Shown here piece by piece: positions 1-14,600 of a DNA stretch of 64,000 nt. A program made the translations under genes and the position numbers. This DNA is from Cordilura impudica (taxonomy: Eukaryota > Arthropoda > Insecta > Diptera > Scathophagidae). Below the pieces are notes generated by a model. The model ran no database searches. It saw only the letters and a program-made list of their open reading frames with translations, and was not told where the DNA came from. Within the stretch, counting starts at the first letter, position 1. The number at the start of each line of letters is the position of its first letter. The DNA lies in contig OY821517.1 of assembly GCA_963682025.1 (NCBI GenBank), positions 231,937,678-232,001,677 on the forward strand, read 5' to 3'.

Positions 1-3000
1 TAATTTTTAATTTTTAATTTTTAATTTTTAATTTTTAATTTTTAATTTTTAATTTTTAATTTTTAATTTTTAGTTTTTAATTTTTAATTTTTAATTTTTA
101 ATTTTTAATTTTTAATTTTATTTTTTAAATTTTAATTTATAATTTATATTTTATAATTTTTAATTATTAATTTTTAATTTTTAATTTTAAATTTTTTACT
201 TTTAATTTTTAATTTTTAATTTTTAATTTTTAATTTTGAATTTTGAATCTTAATTTTTAATTTTTAATTTTTAATTTTTAATTTTAATTTTTAATTTATA
301 ATTTATAATTTATAATTTATAATTTATAATTTATAATTTTTAATTTTTAATTTTTAATTTTTAATTTTTAATTTTTAATTTTTTAATTTAATTTAATATT
401 TTTAATTTTTAATTTTAATTTTTAATTTTTAATTTTTAATTTTTAATATTTAATTTTTAATTTTTAATTTTTAATTTTTAATTTTTAATTTTTAATTTTT
501 AATTTTTAATTTTTAATTTTTAATTTTTAATTTTTAATTTTTAATTTTTAATTTTTAATTTTTAATTTTTAATTTTTAATTTTTAATTTTTAATTATTAA
601 TTTTTAATTTTTAATTTTAATTTTTAATTTTTAATTTTTAATTTTTAATTTTTAATTTTTAATTTTTAATTTTTAATTTTTAATTTTTAATTTTTAATTT
701 TTAATTTTTAATTTTTAATTTTTAATTTTTAATTTTTAATTTTTAATTTTTAATTTTTAATTTTTAATTTTTAATTTTTAATTTTTAATTTTTAATTTTT
801 AATTTTTAATTTTTAATTTTAATTTTAATTTTTAATTTTTAATTTTTAATTTTTAATTTTTAATTTTTAATTTTTAATTTTTAATTTTTAATTTTTAATT
901 TTTAATTTTTAATTTTTAATTTTTAATTTTTAATTTTTAATTTTTAATTTTTAATTTTTAATTTTTAATTTTTAATTTTTAATTTTTAATTTTTAATTTT
1001 TAATTTTTAATTTTTAATTTTTAATTTTTAATTTTTAATTTTTAATTTTTAATTTTTAATTTTTAATTTTTAATTTTTAATTTTTAATTTTTAATTTTTA
1101 ATTTTTAATTTTTAATTTTTAATTTTTAATTTTTAATTTTTAATTTTTAATTTTTAATTTTTAATTTTTAATTTTTAATTTTTAATTTTTTAATTTTTAA
1201 TTTTTAATTTTTAATTTTTAATTTCTAATTTTTAATTTTTAATTTTTAATTTTTAATTTTTAATTTTTAATTTTTAATTTTTAATTTTTAATTTTTAATT
1301 TTTAATTTTTAATTTTTAATTTTTAATTTTTAATTTTTAATTTTTAATTTTTAATTTTTAATTTTTAATTTTTAATTTTTAATTTTTAATTTTTAATTTT
1401 TAATTTTTAATTTTTAATTTTTAATTTTTAATTTTTAATTTTTAATTTTTAATTTTTAATTTTTAATTTTTAATTTTTAAATTTTAATTTTTAATTTTTA
1501 ATTTTTAATTTTTAATTTTTAATTTTTAATTTTTAATTTTTAATTTTTAATTTTTAATTTTTAATTTTTAATTTTTAATTTTTAATTTTTAATTTTTAAT
1601 TTTTAATTTTTAATTTTTTATTTTTAATTTTTAATTTTTAATTTTTAATTTTTAATTTTTTATTTTTAATTTTTAATTTTTAATTTTTAATTTTTAATTT
1701 TTAATTTTTAATTTTTAAATTTAAATTTTTAATTTTTAATTTTTAATTTTTAATTTTTAATTTTTAATTTTTAATTTTTAATTTATAATTTATAATTTAT
1801 AATTTATAATTTATAATTTATAATTTATAATTTATAATTTATAATTTATAATTTATAATTTATAATTTATAATTTATAATTTATAATTTATAATTTATAA
1901 TTTATAATTTATAATTTATAATTTATAATTTATAATTTATAATTTATAATTTTTAATTTTTAATTTTAAATTTTAAATTTTTAATTTTTAATTTTTAATT
2001 TATAATTTTTAATTTATAATTTTTAATTTTTAATTTTAATTTTAATTTTTAATTTTTAATTTTTAATTTTTAATTTTTAATTTTTAATTTTTAATTTTTA
2101 ATTTTTGATTTTTAATTTTTAATTTTTAATTTTTAATTTTTAATTTTTATTTTTAATTTTTAATTTTTAATTTTCAATTTTTAATTTTTAATTTTTAATT
2201 TTTAATTTTTAATTTATAATTTATAATTTATAATTTATAATTTATAATTTATAATTTATAATTTATAATTTATAATTTATAATTTATAATTTATAATTTA
2301 TAATTTATAATTTATAATTTATAATTTATAATTTATAATTTATAATTTATAATTTATAATTTATAATTTATAATTTATAATTTATAATTTATAATTTATA
2401 ATTTATAATTTTTAATTTATTATTTATAATTTATAATTTTTAATTTTTAATTTTTAATTTTTAATTTTTAATTTTAAATTTTTAATTTTTAATATTTAAT
2501 ATTTAAGTTTTTATTTTTAATTTATAATTTTTAATTTTTAATTTTTAATTTTTAATTTTTAATTTTTAATTTTTAATTTTTTATTTTTTATTTTTAATTT
2601 TTAATTTTTAATTTTTAATTTTTAATTTTTAATTTTTAATTTTTAATTTTTAATTTTTAATTTTTAATTTTTAATTTTTAATTTTTAATTTTTAATTTTT
2701 AATTTTTAATTTTTAATTTATAATTTATAATTTATAATTTATAATTTTTAATTTTTAATTTTTAATTTTTAATTTTTAATTTTTAATTTTTAATTTTTAA
2801 TTTATAATTTTTAATTTATAATTTTTAATTTTTAATTTTTAATTTTAATTTTTAATTTTTAATTTTTAATTTTTAATTTTTAATTTTTAATTTTTAATTT
2901 TTAATTTTTAATTTTTAATTTTTAATTTTTGATTTTTGATTTTTAATTTTTAATTTTTATTTTTAATTTTTAATTTTTAATTTTCAATTTTTAATTTTTA

Positions 3001-4749
3001 ATTTTTAATTTTTAATTTTTAATTTATAATTTATAATTTATAATTTATAATTTTTAATTTATTATTTATAATTTATAATTTTTAATTTTTTATTTTAAAT
3101 TTTTAATTTTTAATATTTAATATTTAAGTTTTTATTTTTAATTTATAATTTATAATTTTTAATTTTTAATTTTTAATTTTTAATTTTTAATTTTAATTTT
3201 TAATTTTTAATTTTAAATTTTTAATTTTTAATTTTTAATTTTTAATTTTTAATTTTTAATTTTTAATTTTTAATTTTTAATTTTTAATTTTAATTTTTAA
3301 TTTTTAATTTTTAATTTTTAATTTTTAATTTTTAATTTTTAATTTTTAATTTTTAATTTTTAATTTTTAATTTTTAATTTTTAATTTTTAATTTTTCATT
3401 TTTAATTTTTAATTTTTAATTTTTAATTTTTAATTTTTAATTTTTAATTTTTAATTTTTAATTTTTAATTTTTAATTTTTAATATTTAATTTTTAATTTT
3501 TAATTTTTAATTTTTAATTTTTAATTTTTAATTTTTAATTTTAAATTTTTAATTTTTAATTTTTAATTTTTAATTTTTAAATTTTAATTATTAATATTTA
3601 ATTTTTAATTTTTAATTTTTAATTTTTAGTTTTTAATTTTTAATTTTTAATTTTTAATTTTTAATTTTTAATTTTTAATTTTTAATTTTTAATTTTTAAT
3701 TTTTAATTTTTAATTTTTAATTTTTATTTTTTTAATTTTTAATTTTTAATTTTTAATTTTTAATTTTTAATTTTTAATTTTTAATTTTTAATTTTTAATT
3801 TTTAATTTTTAATTTTTAATTTTTAATTTTCAATTTTTAATTTTTTATTTTTAATTTTTAATTTTTAATTTTTAATTTTTAATTTTTAATTTTTAATTTT
3901 TAAATTTTTAATTTTTAATTTTTAATTTTTAATTTTTATTTTTTAATTTTTAATTTTTAATTTTTAATTTTTAATTTTTAATTTTAAGTTTTAATTTTTA
4001 ATTTTTAATTTTTTAATTTTTAATTTTTAATTTTTAATTTTTAATTTTAAATTTTTAATTTTTAATTTTTAATTTTTAAATTTTAATTATTAATATTTAA
4101 TTTTTAATTTTTAATTTTTAGTTTTTAATTTTTAATTTTTAATTTTTAATTTTTAATTTTTAATTTTTAATTTTTAATTTTTAATTTTTAATTTTTAATT
4201 TTTAATTTTTAATTTTTAATTTTTAATTTTTAATTTTTAATTTTTAATTTTTAATTTTTAATTTTTAATTTTTAATTTTTAATTTTTAATTTTTAATTTT
4301 TAATTTTTAATTTTTAATTTTTAATTTTTAATTTTTAATTTTTAATTTTTAATTTTTAATTTTTAATTTTTAATTTTTAATTTTTAATTTTTAATTTTTA
4401 ATTTTTAATTTTTAATTTTTAATTTTTAATTTTTAATTTTTAATTTTTAATTTTTAATTTTTAATTTTTAATTTTTAATTTTAATTTTTAATTTATAATT
4501 TATAATTTATAATTTATTATTTTTAATTTTTAATTTTTAATTTTTAATTTTTAATTTTTAATTTTTAATTTTTAGTTTTTGATTTTTAATTTTTACTTTT
4601 TAATTTTTAATTTTTAATTTTTAATTTTTTAATTTTTAATTTTTATTTTTAATTTTTAATTTTTAATTTTTAATTTTTAATTTTTAATTTTTAATTTTTA
4701 ATTTTTAATTTATAATTTTTAATTTTTTAATTTTTATTATATTAAAAAA
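1..4749. repeat. 7-bp A/T satellite, AATTTTT units
   Basis: Nearly uninterrupted tandem array of the heptamer AATTTTT, with scattered single-base variants and one-base length variants. Homogeneous blocks of the sister unit AATTTAT lie inside it, the clearest at about 1780-1950 and 2212-2410, with smaller ones near 300-335, 2716-2745, 3022-3055 and 4494-4518. G and C are almost absent. No gene can be encoded here because every frame is closed by TAA. This is a satellite typical of heterochromatin; its chromosomal location cannot be told from sequence alone. Confidence 0.97.
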
Positions 4750-4949
4750 NNNNNNNNNNNNNNNNNNNNNNNNNNNNNNNNNNNNNNNNNNNNNNNNNNN
4801 NNNNNNNNNNNNNNNNNNNNNNNNNNNNNNNNNNNNNNNNNNNNNNNNNNNNNNNNNNNNNNNNNNNNNNNNNNNNNNNNNNNNNNNNNNNNNNNNNNNN
4901 NNNNNNNNNNNNNNNNNNNNNNNNNNNNNNNNNNNNNNNNNNNNNNNNN
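4750..4949. other. assembly gap (200 N)
   Basis: Exactly 200 Ns inside the satellite, flanked on both sides by AATTTTT units. The round length suggests a placeholder, so the true satellite length is unknown. Confidence 0.99.
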
Positions 4950-7900
4950 TTTTTAATTTTTAATTTTTAATTTTTAATTTTTAATTTTTAATTTTTAATT
5001 TTTAACTTTTAATTTTTAATTTTTAATTTTTAATTTTTAATTTTTAATTTTTAATTTTTAATTTTTAATTTTTAATTTTTAATTTTTAATTTTTAATTTT
5101 TAATTTTTAATTTTTAATTTTTAATTTTTAATTTTTAATTTTTAATTTTTAATTTTTAATTTTTAATTTTTAATTTTTAATTTTTAATTTTTCATTTTAA
5201 ATTTTTAATTTTTAATTTTTAATTTTTAATTTTTAATTTTTAATTTTTAATTTTTAATTTTTAATTTTTAATTTTTAATTTTTAATTTTTAATTTTTAAT
5301 TTTTAATTTTTAATTTTTAATTTTTAATTTTTAATTTTTAATTTTTAATTTTTAATTTTTAATTTTTAATTTTTAATTTTTAATTTTTAAGTTTTAATTT
5401 TTAATTTTTTATTTTTAATTTTTAATTTTTAATATTTAATTATAAATTTTTAATTTTTAATTTTTAATTTTTAATTTTTAATTTTTAATTTTTAATTTTT
5501 AATTTTTAATTTTTAATTTTTAATTTTTAATTTTTAATTTTTAATTTTTAATTTTTAATTTTTAATTTTTAATTTTTAATTTTTAATTTTTAATTTTTAA
5601 TTTTTAATTTTTAATTCTTAAATTTTTAATTTTTAATTTTTAATTTTTAATTTTTAATTTTTAATTTTTAATTTTTAATTTTTAATTTTTAATTTTTAAT
5701 TTTTAATTTTTAATTTTTAATTTTTAATTTTTAATTTTTAATTTTTAATTTTTAATTTTTAATTTTTAATTTTTAATTTTTAATTTTTAATTTTTAATTT
5801 TTAATTTTTTTAATTTTTAATTTTTAATTTTTAATTTTTAATTTTTAATTTTTAATTTTTAATTTTTAATTTTTATTTTTAATTTTTAATTTTTAATTTT
5901 TAATTTTTTAATTTTTAATATTTAATTTTTTATTTTTAATTTTTAATTTTTAATTTTTAATTTTTAATTTTTAATTTTTAATTTTTAATTTTTAATTTTT
6001 AATTTTTAATTTTTTATTTTTAATTTTTAATTTTTAATTTTTAGTTTTTAATTTTTAATTTTTAATTTTTAATTTTTAATTTTTTATACTTAATTTTTAA
6101 TTTTTAATTTTTAATTTTTGATTTTTAGTTTTTAATTTTTAATTTTTAATTTTTAATTTTTAATTTTTAATTTTTAATTTTAAATTTTTAATTTTTAATT
6201 TTTAATTTTTAATTTTTAATTTTTAATTTTAAATTTTTAATTTTTAATTTTTAATTTTTAATTTTTAATTTTTAATTTTTAATTTTTTATTTTTAATTTT
6301 TAATTTTTTATTTTTAATTTTTAATTTTTAATTTTTAATTTTTAATTTTTAATTTTTAATTTTTAATTTTTAATTTTTAATTTTTAATTTTTAATTTTTA
6401 ATTTTTAATTTTTAATTTTTAATTTTTAATTTTTAATTTTTAATTTTTAATTTTTAATGTTTAATTTTTAATTTTTAATTTTTTATTTTTAATTTTTAAT
6501 TTTTAATTTTTAATTTTTAATTTTTAATTTTTAATTTTTAATTTTTAATTTTTAATTTTTAATTTTTAATTTTTAAATTTTAATTTTTAATTTTTAATTT
6601 TTAATTTTTAATTTTTAATTTTTAATTTTTAATTTTTAATTTTTTATTTTTAATTTTTAATTTTTAATTTTTAATTTTCAATTTTTAATTTTTAATTTAT
6701 AATTTATAATTTTTAAATTTTAATTTTTAATTTTTAATTTTTAATTTTAAATTTTTAATTTTTAATTTTTAATATTTAATTTTTAATTTTTAATTTTTAA
6801 TTTTTAATTTTTAATTTTTAATTTTTAATTTTTAATTTTTAATTTTTAATTTTTAATTTTTAATTTTTAATTTTTAATTTTTAATTTTTAATTTTTAATT
6901 TTTAATTTTTAATTTTTAATTTTTAATTTTTAATTTTTAATTTTTAATTTTTAATTTTTAATTTTTAATTTTTAATTTTTAATTTTTAATTTTTAATTTT
7001 TAATTTTTAATTTTTAATTTTTAATTTTTAATTTTTAATTTTTAATTTTAATTTTTAATTTTTAATTTTTAATTTTTAATTTTTAATTTTTAATTTTTAA
7101 TTTTTAATTTTTAATTTTTAATTTTTAATTTTTAATTTTTAATTTTTAATTTTTAATTTTTAATTTTTAATTTTTAATTTTTAATTTTTAATTTTTAATT
7201 TTTAATTTTTAATTTTTAATTTTTAATTTTTAATTTTTAATTTTTAATTTTTAATTTTTAATTTTTAATTTTTAATTTTTAATTTTTAATTTTTAATTTT
7301 TAATTTTTAATTTTTAATTTTTAATTTTTAATTTTTATTTTTAATTTTTAATTTTTAATTTTTAATTTTTAATTTTTAATTTTTAATTTTTAATTTTTAA
7401 TTTTTAATTTTTAATTTTTAATTTTTAATTTTTAATTTTTAATTTTTAATTTTTAATTTTTAATTTTTAATTTTTAATTTATAATTTATAATTTATAATT
7501 TTTAAATTTTAATTTTTAGTTTTAAATTTTTTATTTTTAATTTTTAATTTTTAATTTTTAATTTTTAATTTTTAATTTTTAATTTTTAATTTTTAATTTT
7601 TAATTTTTAATTTTTAATTTTTAATTTTTAATTTTTAATTTTTAATTTTTAATTTTTAATTTTTAATTTTTAATTTTTAATTTTTAATTTTTAATTTTTA
7701 ATTTTTAATTTTTTATTTTTAATTTTTAATTTTTAATTTTTAATTTTTAATTTTTAATTTTTAATTTTTAATTTTTAATTTTTAATTTTTAATTTTTAAT
7801 TTTTAATTTTTAATTTTTAATTTTTAATTTTTAATTTTTAATTTTTAATTTTTAATTTTTAATTTTTAATTTTTAATTTTTAATTTTTAATTTTTAATTT

Positions 7901-10554
7901 TTAATTTTTAATTTTTAATTTTTAATTTTTAATTTTTAATTTTTAATTTTTAATTTTTAATTTTTAATTTTTAATTTTTAATTTATAATTTTTAATTTTT
8001 AATTTTTAATTTTTAATTTTTAATTTTTAATTTTTAATTTTTAAGTTTTTAATTTTTAATTTTTTAATTTTTAATTTTTAATTTTTAATTTTTAATTTTA
8101 ATTTTTAATTTTTAATTTTTAATTTTTAATTTTTAATTTTTAATTTTTAATTTTTAATTTTTAATTTTTAATTTTTAATTTTTAATTTTTAATTTTTAAT
8201 TTTTAATTTTTAATTTTTAATTTTTAATTTTTAATTTTTAATTTTTAATTTTTAATTTTTAATTTTTAATTTTTAATTTTTAATTTTTAATTTTTAATTT
8301 TTAATTTTTAATTTTTAATTTTTAATTTTTAATTTTTAATTTTTAATTTTTAATTTTTAATTTTTAATTTTTAATTTTTAATTTTTAATTTTTAATTTAT
8401 AATTTATAATTTTTAATTTTTAATTTTTAATTTTTAATTTTTAATTTTTAATTTTAATTTTTAATTTTTAATTTTTAATTTTTAATTTTTAATTTTTAAT
8501 TTTTAATTTTTAATTTTTAATTTTTAATTTTTAATTTTTAATTTTTAATTTTTAATTTTGATTTTTAATTTTCAATTTTTAATTTAAATTTTTAATTTTT
8601 AATTTTTAATTTTTAATTTTTAATTTTTAATTTTTAATTTTTAATTTTTAATTTTTAATTTTAATTTTTAATTTTAATTTTTAATTTTTATTTTTTTTTT
8701 TTAATTTTTAATTTTTAATTTTAATTTTTAATTTTAAATTTTTAATTTTTAATTTTTAATTTTTAATTTTTAATTTTTAATTTCTAATTTTTAATTTTAA
8801 ATTTTAAATTTAAAATTTTTAATTTTTAATTTTTAATTTCTAATTTTTAATTTTTTATTTTTAATTTTTAATTTTTAATTTTTAATTTTTAATTTTTAAT
8901 TTTTAATTTTTAATTTTTAATTTTTAATTTTTAATTTTTAATTTTTAATTTTTAATTTTAATTTTTAATTATTAATTTTTAATTTTTAATTTTTAATATT
9001 TAATTTTTAATTTTTAGTTTTTAATTTTTAATTTTAAGTTTTAAATTTTTAATTTAAAATTTTAAATTTTAAATTTTTGATTTTTGATTTTTAATTTTTA
9101 ATTTTTAATTTTTAATTTTTAATTTTTAATTTTTAATTTTTAATTTTTAATTTTTAATTTTTAATTTTTAATTTTTAATTTTTAATTTTTAATTTTTAAT
9201 TTTTAATTTTTAATTTTTAAATTTTAATTTTTAATTTTTAATTTTTAATTTTTAATTTAAATTTTTAAATTTTAACTTTTAATTTTTAATTTTTAATTTT
9301 TAATTTTTAATTTTTAATTTTTAATTTTTAATTTTTAATTTTTAATTTTTAATTTTTAATTTTTAATTTTTAATTTTTAATTTTTAATTTTTAATTTTTA
9401 ATTTTTAATTTTTAATTTTTAATTTTTAATTTTTAATTTTTAATTTTTAATTTTTAATTTTTAATTTTTAATTTTTAATTTTTAATTTTTAATTTTTAAT
9501 TTTTAATTTTTAATTTTTAATTTTTAATTTTTAATTTTTAATTTTTAATTTTTAATTTTTAATTTTTAATTTTTAATTTTTAATTTTTAATTTTTAATTT
9601 TTAATTTTTAATTTTTAATTTTTAATTTTTAATTTTTAATTTTTAGTTTTTAATTTTTAATTTTTAATTTTTAATTTTTAATTTTCAATTTTTAATTTTT
9701 AATTTTTAATTTTTAATTTTTAATTTTTAATTTTTAATTTTTAATTTTTAATTTTTAATTTTTAATTTTTAATTTTTAATTTTTAATTTTAATTTTTAAT
9801 TTTTAATTTTTAATTTTTAATTTTTAATTTTTAATTTTTAATTTTTAATTTTTAATTTTTAATTTTAAATTTTTAATTTTTAATTTTTAATTTTTAATTT
9901 TTAATTTTTAATTTTTAATTTTTAATTTTTAATTTTTAATTTTTAATTTTTAATTTTTAATTTTTAATTTTTAATTTTTAATTTTTAATTTTTAATTTTT
10001 AATTTTTAATTTTTAATTTTTAATTTTTAATTTTTAATTTTTAATTTTTTTAATTTTTAATTTTTAATTTTTAATTTTTAATTTTTAATTTATAATTTTT
10101 AATTTTTAATTTTTAATTTTTAATTTTTAATTTTTAATTTTTAATTTTTAATTTTTAATTTTTAGTTTTTAATTTTTAATTTTTAATTTTTAATTTTTTG
10201 TTTTTAGTTTTTAATTTTTAATTTTTAATTTTTAATTTTTAATTTTTAATTTTTAATTTTTTAATTTTTAATTTTTAATTTTTAATTTTTAATTTTTAAT
10301 TTTTAATTTTTAATTTTAATTTTTAATTTTTAATTTTTAATTTTTAATTTTTAATTTTTAATTTTTAATTTTTAATTTTTAATTTTTAATTTTTAATTTT
10401 TAATTTTTAATTTTTAATTTTTAATTTTTAATTTTTAATTTTTAATTTTTAATTTTTAATTTTTAATTTTTAATTTTAGTTTTTAATTTTTAATTTTTAA
10501 TTTTTAATTTTTAATTTTTAATTTTTAATTTTTAATTTTTAATTTTTAATTTTT
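4950..10554. repeat. 7-bp A/T satellite, AATTTTT units, continued
   Basis: Continuation of the heptamer array after the gap. It is mostly perfect AATTTTT, with sporadic T-to-A, T-to-C or T-to-G changes and phase slips of one base. Short AATTTAT patches occur at about 7478-7500 and 8396-8412. I see no gene, inserted element or other structure in this stretch. Confidence 0.97.
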
Positions 10555-11609
10555 AATTTATAATTTATAATTTATAATATATAATTTATAATTTATAATT
10601 TATAATTTATAATTTATAATTTAAAATTTATAATTTAAAATTTATAATTTATAATTTATAATTTATAATTTATAATTTATAATTTATAATTTATAATTTA
10701 TAATTTATAATTTATAATTTATAATTTATAATTTATAATTTATAATTTATAATTTATAATTTATAATTTATAATTTATAATTTATAATTTATAATTTATA
10801 ATTTATAATTTATAATTTATAATTTATAATTTATAATTTATAATTTATAATTTATAATTTATAATTTATAATTTATAATTTATAATTTATAATTTATAAT
10901 TTATAATTTATAATTTATAATTTATAATTTATAATTTATAATTTATAATTTATAATTTATAATTTATAATTTATAATTTATAATTTATAATTTATAATTT
11001 ATAATTTATAATTTATAATTTATAATTTATAATTTATAATTTATAATTTATAATTTATAATTTATAATTTATAATTTATAATTTATAATTTTAATTTATA
11101 ATTTATAATTTATAATTTATAATTTATAATTTATAATTTATAATTTATAATTTATAATTTATAATTTATAATTTATAATTTATAATTTATAATTTATAAT
11201 TTATAATTTATAATTTATAATTTATAATTTATAATTTATAATTTATAATTTATAATTTATAATTTATAATTTATAATTTATAATTTATAATTTATAATTT
11301 ATAATTTATAATTTATAATTTGTAATTTATAATTTATAATTTATAATTTATAATTTATAATTTATAATTTATAATTTATAATTTATAATTTATAATTTAT
11401 AATTTATAATTTATAATTTATAATTTATAATTTATAATTTATAATTTATAATTTATAATTTATAATTTATAATTTATAATTTATAATTTATAATTTATAA
11501 TTTATAATTTATAATTTATAATTTATAATTTATAATTTATAATTTATAATTTATAATTTATAATTTATAATTTATAATTTATAATTTATAATTTATAATT
11601 TATAATTTA
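10555..11609. repeat. 7-bp A/T satellite, AATTTAT block
   Basis: About 150 copies of AATTTAT, differing from the main unit by one T-to-A change. This is the longest and most uniform block of the variant in the window; a few units are altered near 10576-10640, 11088 and 11321. It ends exactly where the R1-clade retrotransposon begins, so it is the 5' flank of that insertion. Confidence 0.96.
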
Positions 11610-11624
11610 GGGCAAGGCATTAAG

Positions 11625-14600
11625 ATGTCTCTGTCAATTGTTCAATATAATTGCCAGGGCTCTTATGCCAGTATGTGTGAATTGGGCGAAAGGATGGTTG
11701 CCATGAAGAGCGGGTTTGCCCTGGTTCAGGAACCTTACTCAACCGATGGTTGTGTAAGGGGTTTACCCTCATTTATGAGGGTATTTCCTTGTTCTAGGGT
11801 CAAGGCCGCTGTAATTGTCAACGATCCTGACGCAGAGTGTATTGTGTTATCTGCCAACGAACTGGGGGTATGTGTCTTGGTCGAAGGAAGATTCGGAAAA
11901 ATCTTCCTGGCAAGCATATACTGTCAGTTCAGCAGCCCATTAGAGCCGTATATCTCGTATATGGATACGGTGCTACTACTAGCGAGTAGCAACCCGATTA
12001 TCCTAGGTATGGACGCAAACGCATCGTCTCCCATGTGGTTCAGTAAGTTATCCCGGCATTCGTCTGGATATCAGAACCACCATCGGGGTGAGATGTTAAG
12101 TGACTGGATGGTTAATCGGGGTGTTAGTGCGTTAAATCAGCCCTCTGATTTATATACGTTTTCCGGTCCTAATGGTGTGAGTGATATTGATGTGACAGCC
12201 GTAAATGACGTCGTACTGCGGCGTTTTCGCTGCGACTGGGACGTTAAGGACGATTGGGGGGTGAGTGATCATAATCCAATACGGATTGTGCTCCATTACT
12301 CGCCCGCCCCTGTAGAGGTCTCGGATGTGATGCGGTGGCGTAGACTCCCAATTAATTGGGATTTCTACGGCTCGTGCATTAGGGAGGCGGCCTCTGAGGT
12401 CTCCATTGGGGATTTCAGGGGTCTGACCATAGATGGACAGATAGGTAAGCTGAACGAATGGACGATAAACACCAATGACGCCCTTCTTGGGAGATGTTCT
12501 AGGACAATCCCCGGAAGGGTTAAATGGTGGACGCGGGAGTTAACAGAAATGCGGCGGACCGTCCGGCAGCTCAGGAAGCGATTCCAGAGAGCCAGGCGGA
12601 CCAATGCAGATGATGTGCTACTGCGTGCGACGAACTACGCGACACAGCTACGTGCCTATAAGGACCGTATCGTGAAAGTGAAGGAGGATGACTGGAGAGC
12701 ATACGTACGGGACAACAGGGACGACCCATGGGGCAGAGTCTATAAGCTCTGTAGAGGTAGGAGCCAGCAGACCGATGTGTCTGGCCTACGTGTTGGTAAT
12801 GAAATATTGCCATCATGGGGGGCATGCATACGCGTTCTGCTGGGTGAGTTCTTTCCAAGGGTGGAGGGTCCTATCCATCTTCCTTTTCAGGGGGTGGATC
12901 CCCCTCCTCCGTTGGACAGAACTGAGTTAGAGTTAAGCATTTGTCAGGCGCGGAGTAGAAAGTCTCCAGGTATGGATGGAATGACCGGAGAGATGTGTAA
13001 AAGCATCTGGAAGGCCACTCCTGAGTACTTGTTGGCAATTTATGAAAAGTGTGTATCAGAGGGGTATTTTCCACATCCGTGGAAGATAGCCCGTGTCGTT
13101 GTTTTGCTTAAGTCACCCGATAGGATCAGGAGCAATCCTCGCTCCTATAGGGGCATCAGTCTGCTTCCGGTGCTTGGAAAAGTATTGGAAAGGATTATGG
13201 TGAAAAGGCTTCAGGAGAGGATCGACCAGGGCACATGCGAGTGGCAATTTGGCTTTAGAAGTGGTAGGAGTGTAGATGACGCCTGGCATCACGTTAAAAC
13301 GTGTGTCGGTAGGACAGAGGCAGGATATGTCCTTGGAATCTTTATTGATTTCAAGGGTGCGTTCGACTTCCTGTTATGGGAAGGCGTTCTAGCGAGGCTA
13401 CGCGAGGTCGGCTGTCAAGAGTTGGAGTTATGGAAAAGCTACTTCTCTGGCAGGCGGGCTTGCGTCGCTGGTGTGAACGAGTCCGTGTGCATTGAGGTGG
13501 TCAGAGGTTGTCCGCAGGGATCCATCTGCGGTCCATTTATTTGGAATCTAATGATGGATCCTCTTTTGCGGAGGCTTATGGTTGCATACAATGTGTGCGC
13601 ATATGCGGATGACTTGCTCGTCCTTATCGAAGGCCAGTCTCGTGCTGAGCTGGAGAGAAGGGGGGAGGAAGCCATGCAGATTGTCTGCGATTGGAGTAGA
13701 CAGGTAGAAGTAGACGTAGCAATGGACAAAACTGTGATGATGTTGCTCAAGGGCAGATTATCGCTAAATCGACCTCCAACTGTTAGGGCCAATGGCGTTA
13801 GCCTTAAGTATGCGACTGAGGTCAAGTACTTGGGGATAACAATGCGTGAGCGTATGAACTTCTTGGTTCATCTCGAGCGTGTCAAGGCGAAATTGACTGG
13901 TGTGGTGGGATGTGTCCGGCGCATTCTTAGGAATGACTGGGGCCTCAGCAGGCGTTCTATGCGGACCATTTACCGTGGACTATTTGTTGCCTGCGCAACA
14001 TATGGCTCCTCGGTGTGGTCCAGCGTGGTCACGACTGCCAGAGGAAAGCTGAAAATCATGTCGTGTCAACGGGTAGTCTTGCTCGCTTGTGTGCCATGTT
14101 GTCGTACGGTCTCCACGGAGGCCTTACAGGTGTTGGTAGGTGTAGCCCCTCTTGACTTGGAGGTGATACGTAAAAGTATTGCCTACAGGATCAAGAAAGG
14201 ACAGCCATTGTTGCAGGACGATTGGGTGACTAACGATGACGTTAGTGGTAGGAGCTGGACGGAGTGCAAGGCACTCTTAAATGAGTGTGTTGTCTCCAGA
14301 TGGCAAGATAGATGGGACAGAAGTGACAATGGACGGGTTACATACTCCTTCATTCACGATGTGACGTTCGTGGCGAAACGTCCAGACTTTGGCTTTAGCC
14401 TGAGTATGGGCTTTTTGCTTACGGGCCATGGGTCGTTTAATGCATTTTTGCATAAAAGAGCTTTGGCTAATACGCCTGAGTGTGACTGTGGACCTTTTAC
14501 CGAGGACTGGTTTCATATTTTGTGCATATGCACATTCTACTCGGACATACGGGACCTAGATTCTCTAGGTGTCGTATTGACGGACGATGGTTGTGATGTC

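Noticed and set aside
1..11609. A/T heptamer array considered as a telomeric repeat
   Set aside because: It lacks the G-rich strand of telomerase-type telomeres, has internal sequence blocks, and is followed by 50 kb of other DNA; nothing shows a chromosome end.
13439..13825. 128-codon antisense ORF within the R1-like RT
   Set aside because: Shadow of a conserved sense coding region; no domain of its own.
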